Assembly (NCBI GenBank): GCA_937876385.1
Contig: CALFHQ010000998.1
Location: 1-5,496 of the forward strand
Length of the DNA: 5,496 bases
Source: an uncultured Pseudomonadota bacterium
GTDB taxonomy: Bacteria; Myxococcota_A; UBA9042; CAIXZC01
Direction: 5' to 3'
A program made the translations under genes and the position numbers. Shown here in pieces: positions 1-5,496 of this stretch. The notes under the pieces were generated by a model. The model did not search any database, had not been told where the DNA came from, and saw nothing but the letters and a program-made list of their open reading frames with translations. Every line of letters begins with the position of its first letter. The stretch's first letter is position 1.

Positions 1-1838
1 CCATGGCCCACGTCATCCAGGAGTTGCAGCGCCCGGCGCTGGTCATGGCTCACAACAAGACGTTGGCCGCACAACTCTACCGAGAGTTCAAGGAGCTTTT
101 CCCCGACAATTCGGTGGAGTATTTTGTCTCTTACTATGACTACTACCAGCCCGAAGCCTACGTCCCCACGACGGACACCTACATCGCCAAGGAATCGTCC
201 ATCAACGACGAAATTGACCGCCTCCGCCACTCCGCCACTCGTTCTATTCTAGAGCGGCGTGACACCATCGTCGTGGCCAGCGTCTCGTGCATCTTTGCCA
301 TGGGAAACCCCGAGGTGTACGGGAGCATGATGTTGGAGGTGAAGCAGAACGAAGAGGTGAATCTGGACGCCCTGCTCCATCGACTCGTGGAGATGCAATA
401 CACTCGGGAGCAATACGACTTCTACCGAGGTTGCTTCCGTTTGCGGGGGGATATTCTCGAGATTTTCCCTTCCTGGGAGGTCTCCCGGGTCATTCGCATC
501 TCCTTTTTTGGGGAGACGGTGGAAAAAATCGAAGAGGTGGACCCCCTCACCGGCAGTAGCTTCAACACCATCAAGAGAGCGCTCATTCTGGCCAATTCTC
601 ACTATGTGACGCCACAGTCGGTGATTGACCGGGCCATGAGCCGAATCAAGGAGGACCTGAAGGAGCGGCTGGAGGAGTTTCACAAGTTGGGGAAGCCCCA
701 CTACGCCGAGCGATTGGAACAGAGAACGTCCTACGACCTGGAGATGTTGGAGGTGTCGGGGCATTGCAACGGCATCGAGAACTACTCAAGGTACCTCGAC
801 GGGAGAAAACCCGGAACCGCCCCGTGGACGCTCATCGACTACTTCCCCGACGACTTCATTACCATCATCGACGAGTCCCACGTCTCCATCCCCCAGATTG
901 GCGGAATGTACAAGGGGGACCGAGCTCGCAAGCAGACCCTCGTGGACTTTGGCTTCAGACTTCCCTCTGCCATGGACAATCGACCCTTGAAGTTCGACGA
1001 ATGGCTTCAACGTGTGGGGCAGATGGTGTTCGTCTCCGCCACCCCGGGAGACTGGGAGTTGGAGCAGTGTGATGGCCGCTTCATCGAGCAGATTGTGCGC
1101 CCCACAGGGCTGGTAGACCCAGCCATCGAGATTCGCCCGGCCTTCTCCCAGGTGGAGGATGTGCTCACCGAGATAAGGAAGCGCATCGCGGCCCAAGAAC
1201 GATGCCTCGTGGCCACGCTAACCAAACGAATGGCCGAAGACCTCACCGAGTTCCTTCGAGAGCAGGAGATCTCCGCTGCCTATCTTCACTCCGACATCGA
1301 CACCCTGGAGCGAATCGAGCTCATCAACGCTTTGCGTGCTGGGAAGTTCGATGTGCTGGTCGGCATTAACCTCCTTCGGGAAGGATTGGACCTCCCGGAG
1401 GTGAGTTTGGTAGCAGTCCTTGACGCAGACAAGGAAGGGTTTCTACGAGCCGAGCGCAGTCTCATTCAGGTGGCTGGGCGTGCTGCCAGAAACGTCCACG
1501 GGACGGTAATTTTCTATGCAGACAAGCTGACTCGCTCCATCAAGAAGGCTCAAAGCGAGAGCAATCGCCGTCGAGTCATCCAGGAAGCGCATAACAAGGA
1601 GCACGGCATCATCCCCACCACCATCTCAAAGCCGATTCTTTCCATGCCCAGGATCGGTCAGAAGGTGAAGAAGCAGGTTCCCAAAGGGCGAGTGGAGTGG
1701 AAGGCGGAGGTTCTAGAGGAAGAGATTGACAACCTGCGCAAAGAGATGAAGCGGGCCGCAAAAAGCCTCGAATTCGAGCGGGCAGCGGAGCTGAGAGATT
1801 CCATTGCGGAGTTGACTCGGATTTTGGTGGAGTCCTGA
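1..1838 (+). CDS. uvrB: UvrABC system protein B (excision nuclease helicase subunit), 5'-truncated by the window edge
   Basis: UvrB is loaded by UvrA at DNA lesions, verifies damage with its beta-hairpin and recruits UvrC for incision in nucleotide excision repair. The first full codon is the ATG at 3, but this is an internal Met (family context ...GKTFT-MA...). Walker A and about 48 N-terminal residues lie outside the window; the visible 611 residues plus these fit the usual ~660-670. Counting from base 3: beta-hairpin region FVSYYDYYQPEAYVP (41-55) and ASVSC (92-96); UvrB interaction region about 150-250; Walker B/motif II DESH (290-293); SATPGDWE (345-352); TLTKRMAEDL (405-414); GINLLREGLDLPEVS (454-468); motif VI RSLIQ.AGRAARN (485-497); a C-terminal UVR coiled-coil motif that contacts UvrC (571-608). 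Motif VI has Val-Ala where most UvrBs have Thr-Ile. The reading frame is intact to a TGA at 1836-1838. Family assignment is essentially certain. Confidence 0.98.
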   Translation, partial: MAHVIQELQRPALVMAHNKTLAAQLYREFKELFPDNSVEYFVSYYDYYQPEAYVPTTDTYIAKESSINDEIDRLRHSATRSILERRDTIVVASVSCIFAMGNPEVYGSMMLEVKQNEEVNLDALLHRLVEMQYTREQYDFYRGCFRLRGDILEIFPSWEVSRVIRISFFGETVEKIEEVDPLTGSSFNTIKRALILANSHYVTPQSVIDRAMSRIKEDLKERLEEFHKLGKPHYAERLEQRTSYDLEMLEVSGHCNGIENYSRYLDGRKPGTAPWTLIDYFPDDFITIIDESHVSIPQIGGMYKGDRARKQTLVDFGFRLPSAMDNRPLKFDEWLQRVGQMVFVSATPGDWELEQCDGRFIEQIVRPTGLVDPAIEIRPAFSQVEDVLTEIRKRIAAQERCLVATLTKRMAEDLTEFLREQEISAAYLHSDIDTLERIELINALRAGKFDVLVGINLLREGLDLPEVSLVAVLDADKEGFLRAERSLIQVAGRAARNVHGTVIFYADKLTRSIKKAQSESNRRRVIQEAHNKEHGIIPTTISKPILSMPRIGQKVKKQVPKGRVEWKAEVLEEEIDNLRKEMKRAAKSLEFERAAELRDSIAELTRILVES

Positions 1839-1844
1839 AAGGGT

Positions 1845-1865
1845 AGGGGAGGGACTACATCCCCT
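1845..1865. terminator. Inverted repeat between the convergent uvrB and thiolase stops; weak candidate terminator
   Basis: AGGGGA (1845-1850) and TCCCCT (1860-1865) form a perfect 6-bp stem around a 9-base loop that contains the thiolase stop codon. It is the only hairpin noticed in the 16-base gap between the two convergent genes. On the plus strand no T-run follows. On the minus strand only CCCTTTC follows, so it is a poor intrinsic terminator by rule. It may serve as a weak bidirectional stop, or be chance in G-rich DNA. Confidence 0.22.
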
Positions 1866-3030
1866 CGACGATGACTGTCTTGCCCATTCCACCGCCGACG
1901 CACAGACTTGCCAGGCCGTACTTCACTTTGCGACGTTTCATTTCGTGGAGCAAGCTGACGATGATTCGCAGGCCGGTGGCGCCGACGGGGTGACCCAGGC
2001 CAATCCCAGAGCCGTTCACGTTGGTGATGTCTCGATCCAACTCCAGCAACTTCTCGCAGGCCAGATACTGTGCGGCGAAGGCCTCGTTGATCTCCAAGAG
2101 TCCGATGTCCTTCAAGCTCAGGCCGGCCTTCTCGAGAGCCCTTTTTGACGCAGGCACCGGGCCGTAACCCATCAACTCAGGTTCCACTCCGGCAACTGCG
2201 TGGGAGACCAAGCGTCCCAGGGGCTTGAGGTTGTACTTCTTTACCGCTTCTTCCGAGGCAACCAGCATGGCGGAAGCACCGTCGTTGAGACCCGACGAGT
2301 TGCCCGCTGTGACGGTTCCGCCCTTCTTGAAGGCCGGCGTCAGTTTGGCGAGCCCTTCCTCGGTGATATCTTCTCTGAAGTGCTCGTCCTTGGCCAGCAC
2401 GATGGTCTTGCCCCGTTTGGTCAGCTCGATGGGGAGGATTTCGTCGGCAAAGAGACCTTTGTTGGTGGCCCGGGCAGCGTTGGCGTGGCTTCTCGCTGCG
2501 ATGACGTCCTGCTCTTCACGGGAGATGTCGTATTTTTCCGCCAGGTTCTCCGCTGTCATTCCCATGATGAGTCCGCTGATGGGGTCGGTGAGACCTTCCC
2601 ACAACGCATCCGTCATCTCGGCGTGGGTGATGCGTTTGCCCCAGCGAGCGTCTTTGAGGTAGTAGGGGGCCTGGGACATGCTCTCGATGCCGCCCACCAT
2701 GACCATGTCCGCCTCCCCCGTCTGGATTTGCTGGGCAGCGTAGACAGCCGCCTGCATGCTGGAGCTGCACTGACGTTGGATGGTTGCTCCAGGAACGTGG
2801 AAGGGGATGCCGGCCTTGAGCCCGATGACTCGACCGATGTTGATATCGTCGGTGCGCATGAAGCAGTTTCCAAACAGCACGTCGTCCAGAGCGCCGGGAT
2901 CGATTCCGGTCTGTGCTATGACGTCTTTGACCAGGGGAACCCCCAGGTCGCTGGTTTTGAAATCCTTGAACATTCCGCCGAATTTGCCGATGGCCGTTCG
3001 CACAGGTGCCACAAAATACACATCACGCAT
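1855..3030 (-). CDS. Thiolase / acetyl-CoA C-acetyltransferase family protein
   Basis: A full-length, 391-residue thiolase that condenses or cleaves acyl-CoA units: two acetyl-CoA to acetoacetyl-CoA, or the last step of beta-oxidation. It is presumably a cytoplasmic homo-oligomer. All active-site elements are visible: nucleophile Cys88 in RQCSSSMQAA (86-95), GGIESMSQAP (113-122), NEAFAAQ (315-321), His347 in GSGIGLGHPVGATG (340-353), and acid/base Cys377 in CVGGGMGKT (377-385). The start at 3030 gives MRDVYFVAPVRTAIGKFGG, the normal thiolase N-terminus, and has GGAGG seven bases upstream. An extension to 3057 would begin at TTG, add nine unconserved residues and read through that ribosome site. 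The gene converges on uvrB and lies 127 bases downstream of the lipoprotein gene on the same strand. No dehydrogenase or hydratase partner is in view, so biosynthetic (phaA/atoB-like) and degradative (fadA-like) roles cannot be separated; no symbol is given. Confidence 0.95.
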   Translation of the reverse strand: MRDVYFVAPVRTAIGKFGGMFKDFKTSDLGVPLVKDVIAQTGIDPGALDDVLFGNCFMRTDDINIGRVIGLKAGIPFHVPGATIQRQCSSSMQAAVYAAQQIQTGEADMVMVGGIESMSQAPYYLKDARWGKRITHAEMTDALWEGLTDPISGLIMGMTAENLAEKYDISREEQDVIAARSHANAARATNKGLFADEILPIELTKRGKTIVLAKDEHFREDITEEGLAKLTPAFKKGGTVTAGNSSGLNDGASAMLVASEEAVKKYNLKPLGRLVSHAVAGVEPELMGYGPVPASKRALEKAGLSLKDIGLLEINEAFAAQYLACEKLLELDRDITNVNGSGIGLGHPVGATGLRIIVSLLHEMKRRKVKYGLASLCVGGGMGKTVIVEGM

Positions 3031-3037
3031 GAGTCGT

Positions 3038-3042
3038 CCTCC
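3038..3042 (-). promoter_or_regulatory. Shine-Dalgarno site of the thiolase gene
   Basis: On the minus strand GGAGG is followed by the seven-base spacer ACGACTC and then ATG at 3030. This near-ideal site decides the start in favour of 3030 over the upstream in-frame TTG at 3057. The rest of the 127-base gap (3031-3157) shows no convincing -35/-10 pair and no strong terminator for the gene before it, so read-through from the peptidase gene is possible. Confidence 0.8.
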
Positions 3043-3157
3043 AGAGGTTCGAAACAAGTCACTCGGTTCTTCCTGAACACGGTATCATCGGTTAAGTTCG
3101 AAGAAAAGGACTAAGCTTGCGCAGTTCAGATGGCGGGATGGAGTCGTTGTCGGCGCT

Positions 3158-4960
3158 CTATTCGGGAGGCTCTTCGTCACAGTTGAAGTTGGCTTCTGTT
3201 GCGGGCTGCGTGGATTGAGTCATGACGATCTGTCGAATCGTGGCGTCGCTGGCCGATCGATTCCAGAACTGGAAATACCACGTCCCGGGGGTGAGGCAGC
3301 TTCCTGCCACTGTGAGGCGTAAGATGCCGTCTTCAACCTCTTCAAATGGGAGCACTCCCAGCGCATTGTGGGAGAATTCGGGCTCGTAGATGAACTGAAT
3401 GGGGCCATCCGGAGAGAACGCTGCCGAAAGCTCCACCGGCATGGGGCCCAGGAAATCCTCCAGGAAGGGAATTCCCAGCCCGGTCTCCGCCTGTACTTCG
3501 ATGACCAGACTCTGGGTGCCTTCTTCCACTTCGAACTGGTACTGAGTAAACCCGGGGGCCGCCTCAGCAAAGACGTCTACACCCAAGGTCTGGGTGCCCG
3601 GGACAATATCCGGGAATCCCTCGGTTTTGTCGGCGTACGGTTTGACCCGTCCATTGCAACCCAGGATGCCTCGCTCCTCGAAGATGGCCTCGACCTCGGT
3701 GTCCTTTGGTGGGTCCAAAAGGGCCGCTTCAGCGATGGTGGCCATCGCTGCCTCTTGGAAGCATGTATCGTTCTGGAAGGTGAGCAGTGCGTTGAAGATG
3801 ATGAGGTCGGAGTCCTCTTGGCCCAGAGCTTCCCGTATGGCCCAAAGGGCAGAGGAGTAGATTTGGCCGTCTTGGTGAGATTCGCCGAAGTAGTCCGTCG
3901 GGCAGTGGAACATCTGAGACACATCACGGCCGGCGCCCAACGTCTCCAGCGCATACTCGGAGACCACCGGATCACCCATTACCGAGCAGGAGAAATAGTC
4001 AGCGTAGGCTTCGTTGATTGATGTGGGAGCGGCATCGGGGCCGAATTCGTCGATGCCGTAGCCAAACAGTCGATCTCCTCCCACCACGGCGTGGGTGTAC
4101 TCATGGTAGATGACGTCCGCATCGTAGGCGAAGTCGAGGGCTTCACCCTGGAGGAAGAGGATGGCGTCGTTCTTGAACGGGAGATCCAGTTTGTCGTCCA
4201 CACCGAGGTACTGGGCCAACAACTCGGCGCCCAACTCTTCGATCATTTCGAGGCTTTCCTTTGGAATGAACATGGCGTTGTCAAAGGTCACCCACCCCTC
4301 GGGAATGCCGTCCAGCGGGTTCTCCATTTCCAAATAGCCTTGCAGGTTTACGTACCCTTCGAGGGGGAAGTCCATGCCGCTGAAACCGTGCACCTGCTTG
4401 TAGTAGTCGTGGATGAAATTCATGTGATAGAAGAGCATCATCTCGGCAAAGGAGTCGCTGGGATCCAGCAGGTCCGTGGGCACCGTGACATGCTCGTAGC
4501 TTCCCGCATCATCCGGGAAGACGGTCTTCTTGATGTTGCAAAGCTGCACATGAACCGGTCCCAGCATGGGAATGTCGTAGTCTCGAGTCCAACCACCGTC
4601 TTCGTTCAAGCAGTTGAACACGTTGGCGTAGGGGCCGGTCATCCCCCCCGCTTCGTCGTCGATATTGGAGAGGGAGACTTCCTGAGGGATCCACTCGTCT
4701 TTGACTGGGTTGTGGGGAAAGAGAAGTGCCGGGTTGTCTCGGACCTCTGCAATGTCCTCGTCGGCAATCTCTTTGGAGGCTCCGTCCTCCCCTTGCGACT
4801 GGTCTGCTTCCACGGTGCCGTCCTCGGCGGTGTCGGCGGTGACGTCGGCCAGGGTGTCAGTCTGGTTTTCGGGGCCGCTGCTGCTTGTGCTGCAGGAGGC
4901 CATCAGGAGAAAAAGCAAAGCTGTCGTCGGTATCAGTCTACTCATGGGTGTTTTCATCAT
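3158..4960 (-). CDS. Predicted lipoprotein zinc metallopeptidase, gluzincin (fungalysin/M36- or M4-like) catalytic half without its propeptide
   Basis: A 600-residue predicted lipoprotein. Residues 9-22 are a hydrophobic signal ending in MASC with lipid-attachment Cys23 (Ser at +2; Met rather than Leu at -3). Residues 30-75 are an Asp/Glu/Thr-rich linker. The catalytic domain runs about 80-440: FPHNPV (81-86) and SFAEMMLFYHMNFIHDYY (170-187) resemble the start of FTP-family M36-type enzymes. HEYTH (286-290) supplies two zinc His and the catalytic Glu287, and NEAYAD (316-321) supplies the third ligand Glu317. GQIYSSALWAIREALG (365-380) matches the helix after the active site. The 26-residue gap between HEYTH and Glu317 is nearer to M36 than to M4. 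A beta-rich C-terminal part (about 450-582), ending near PGTWYFQFWN, resembles a pre-peptidase C-terminal (PPC) domain. Eight further Cys fit an exported, disulfide-bonded protein. ATGATG leaves two starts; the second (4957) is better spaced from GAGG. Exact family is uncertain, but the peptidase motif is clear. Confidence 0.85.
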   Translation of the reverse strand: MMKTPMSRLIPTTALLFLLMASCSTSSSGPENQTDTLADVTADTAEDGTVEADQSQGEDGASKEIADEDIAEVRDNPALLFPHNPVKDEWIPQEVSLSNIDDEAGGMTGPYANVFNCLNEDGGWTRDYDIPMLGPVHVQLCNIKKTVFPDDAGSYEHVTVPTDLLDPSDSFAEMMLFYHMNFIHDYYKQVHGFSGMDFPLEGYVNLQGYLEMENPLDGIPEGWVTFDNAMFIPKESLEMIEELGAELLAQYLGVDDKLDLPFKNDAILFLQGEALDFAYDADVIYHEYTHAVVGGDRLFGYGIDEFGPDAAPTSINEAYADYFSCSVMGDPVVSEYALETLGAGRDVSQMFHCPTDYFGESHQDGQIYSSALWAIREALGQEDSDLIIFNALLTFQNDTCFQEAAMATIAEAALLDPPKDTEVEAIFEERGILGCNGRVKPYADKTEGFPDIVPGTQTLGVDVFAEAAPGFTQYQFEVEEGTQSLVIEVQAETGLGIPFLEDFLGPMPVELSAAFSPDGPIQFIYEPEFSHNALGVLPFEEVEDGILRLTVAGSCLTPGTWYFQFWNRSASDATIRQIVMTQSTQPATEANFNCDEEPPE

Positions 4961-4961
4961 G

Positions 4962-5496
4962 CTACCTCACCACCAGTTTGCGGGTTCGAAGGATCTTCCC
5001 CGTGGCGGAATCCACCAGACATTCGGTCTTTTCAGTGGGGACCAGGCCCGGCATGGCCACTCGGTACACGGTATGGACTCCCCCGTGGGTGGCGTAGATG
5101 AACTTCCGGGTGAGCAGTCTGCGATGGGCAGTGGGATGGTTTTCGTCCAGGTTCAGGCCGGGATACAGGTGAGCAAACGCTGCGGAAAATGCAGCGTCCC
5201 ATCCGATGTCGACCGGGTTGGTCACTCTCCCGGTCACCGGCCGAAGAGAGGAGATCACGGCGACGACGTTCATTGCACTATCGAGGAGTACTTTGACTTC
5301 GCTGTCGAGGACCTGGAGTCCGTCCACAGTGTGGGAGAAGGTCACTGCAGTGCGTGTGCGAGTCTGTTCTGTGTCCTCGAATTTCAGGGCGTCTACGGGA
5401 ACTGCCAGCAAGCGCGGATTGGCCTCAATGAACTGCCGGGCCGTTTGCTCCGGAGTTTCTCCAGGGTGTTGCCACAGCAGGCCGGAGACCCGTCTG
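4962..5496 (-). CDS. FTP/PepSY propeptide-domain protein (stand-alone peptidase prodomain), 5' end outside the window
   Basis: The frame is open from the right edge to a TAG at 4962-4964, giving 177 visible residues; the start and any signal peptide lie beyond the window. Residues 12-27 (GETPEQTARQFIEANP) match the helix that precedes an FTP domain. Residues 53-86, with FSHTVDGLQVLDSEVKVLLD (53-72) and VVAVISSLRP (77-86), are a recognisable FTP (fungalysin/thermolysin propeptide) motif. Residues 97-172 form a PepSY-like unit with an exposed strand ending in YRVAMPGL (144-151) and CLVDSATGKILRTR (159-172), the usual end of such prodomains. In M36 and M4 enzymes this region folds and inhibits the catalytic domain and then connects straight to it. 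Here it stops after KLVVR, one base before the peptidase gene. TTG at 5411 is not the true start, because homology continues upstream. The role as folding chaperone/inhibitor of the next gene product is inferred from family and position. Confidence 0.85.
   Translation of the reverse strand, partial: RRVSGLLWQHPGETPEQTARQFIEANPRLLAVPVDALKFEDTEQTRTRTAVTFSHTVDGLQVLDSEVKVLLDSAMNVVAVISSLRPVTGRVTNPVDIGWDAAFSAAFAHLYPGLNLDENHPTAHRRLLTRKFIYATHGGVHTVYRVAMPGLVPTEKTECLVDSATGKILRTRKLVVR
4965..4971 (-). promoter_or_regulatory. Shine-Dalgarno site overlapping the end of the propeptide gene, with adjoining TAGCATGATG stop/start junction
   Basis: Minus-strand GGTGAGG codes for the last residues of the propeptide and is followed directly by its TAG stop (4964-4962), one C, then ATGATG. 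The spacer from GAGG is four bases to the first ATG and seven to the second, which favours starting at 4957 (MKTPMSRL). The geometry is that of translational coupling: a ribosome ending the propeptide is placed to restart on the peptidase. Confidence 0.6.

Noticed and set aside
3..5. ATG at base 3 as the true start of uvrB
   Set aside because: It corresponds to the internal residue just after the Walker A helix in UvrB. No protein of this family starts there, and the frame is open to the window edge.
3046..3103. GTTCGAA occurring twice in the gap before the thiolase gene (also once near 4983)
   Set aside because: TTCGAA is a six-base palindrome; the copies lack shared flanks or regular spacing, so an operator cannot be supported.
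2200..3114. Long plus-strand open frame of about 304 codons opposite the thiolase gene
   Set aside because: It lies wholly antisense to a thiolase with all active-site motifs. Its translation is low in recognisable motifs, as expected for a shadow frame in GC-rich coding DNA.
3031..3157. Possible promoter for the thiolase (minus-strand TGATGATACC) and possible terminator (AAGCTTAG near CCTTTTCTTC) in the 127-base gap
   Set aside because: The -10 match is poor with no good -35 at proper spacing, and the stem is only a few base pairs. Neither can be told from chance.
4940..4970. Interpretation of the propeptide/peptidase break as a sequencing error or programmed frameshift
   Set aside because: The downstream frame begins with ATGs behind a ribosome site and encodes a full lipoprotein signal and lipobox that would be meaningless inside one chain. 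No slippery heptamer is present, and both frames are otherwise intact.
4091..5101. Plus-strand open frame of about 336 codons opposite the peptidase and propeptide genes
   Set aside because: Antisense to two genes with clear family motifs; it spans their junction and has no domain character or ribosome site noticed.

Overview
The window holds four protein-coding genes packed end to end with almost no non-coding DNA. No tRNA, rRNA, CRISPR array or mobile element is visible. The DNA is moderately GC-rich, and the genes have a Gram-negative character. One gene product is a lipoprotein with a long Asp/Glu/Thr/Ser-rich linker after the lipid-anchored Cys. Together with FTP/PepSY-type metallopeptidase genes, this style is common in Myxococcota and Bradymonadota-like 'deltaproteobacteria'. 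That lineage guess is an inference from gene style only; no phylogenetic marker was compared.

Layout. Bases 1-1838 (+) are uvrB, the helicase-like subunit of nucleotide excision repair, missing about its first 48 residues (including Walker A) because the window starts inside it. Only 16 bases separate its stop from that of the convergent thiolase gene (1855-3030, -), a full-length acyl-CoA/acetyl-CoA acetyltransferase with all catalytic residues present and a strong ribosome binding site. A 127-base gap follows. Then come two minus-strand genes separated by one base: a 600-residue predicted lipoprotein with a HEYTH...NEAYAD gluzincin zinc-peptidase core (3158-4960), preceded by a gene for an FTP plus PepSY-like propeptide (4962-5496, running off the right edge).

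How the genes relate. uvrB and the thiolase are housekeeping or central-metabolism genes with no obvious link to each other or to the protease pair. The notable part is the right-hand pair. In fungalysin (M36) and thermolysin (M4) peptidases, the FTP/PepSY prodomain is normally the N-terminal part of the same chain as the catalytic domain. Here the propeptide is a separate gene ending in its own stop. The catalytic half starts one base later in another frame with its own lipoprotein signal peptide. The most economical reading is a genuinely split zymogen: a membrane-anchored peptidase whose folding chaperone/inhibitor is supplied in trans, with the two products made in a fixed ratio by translational coupling.
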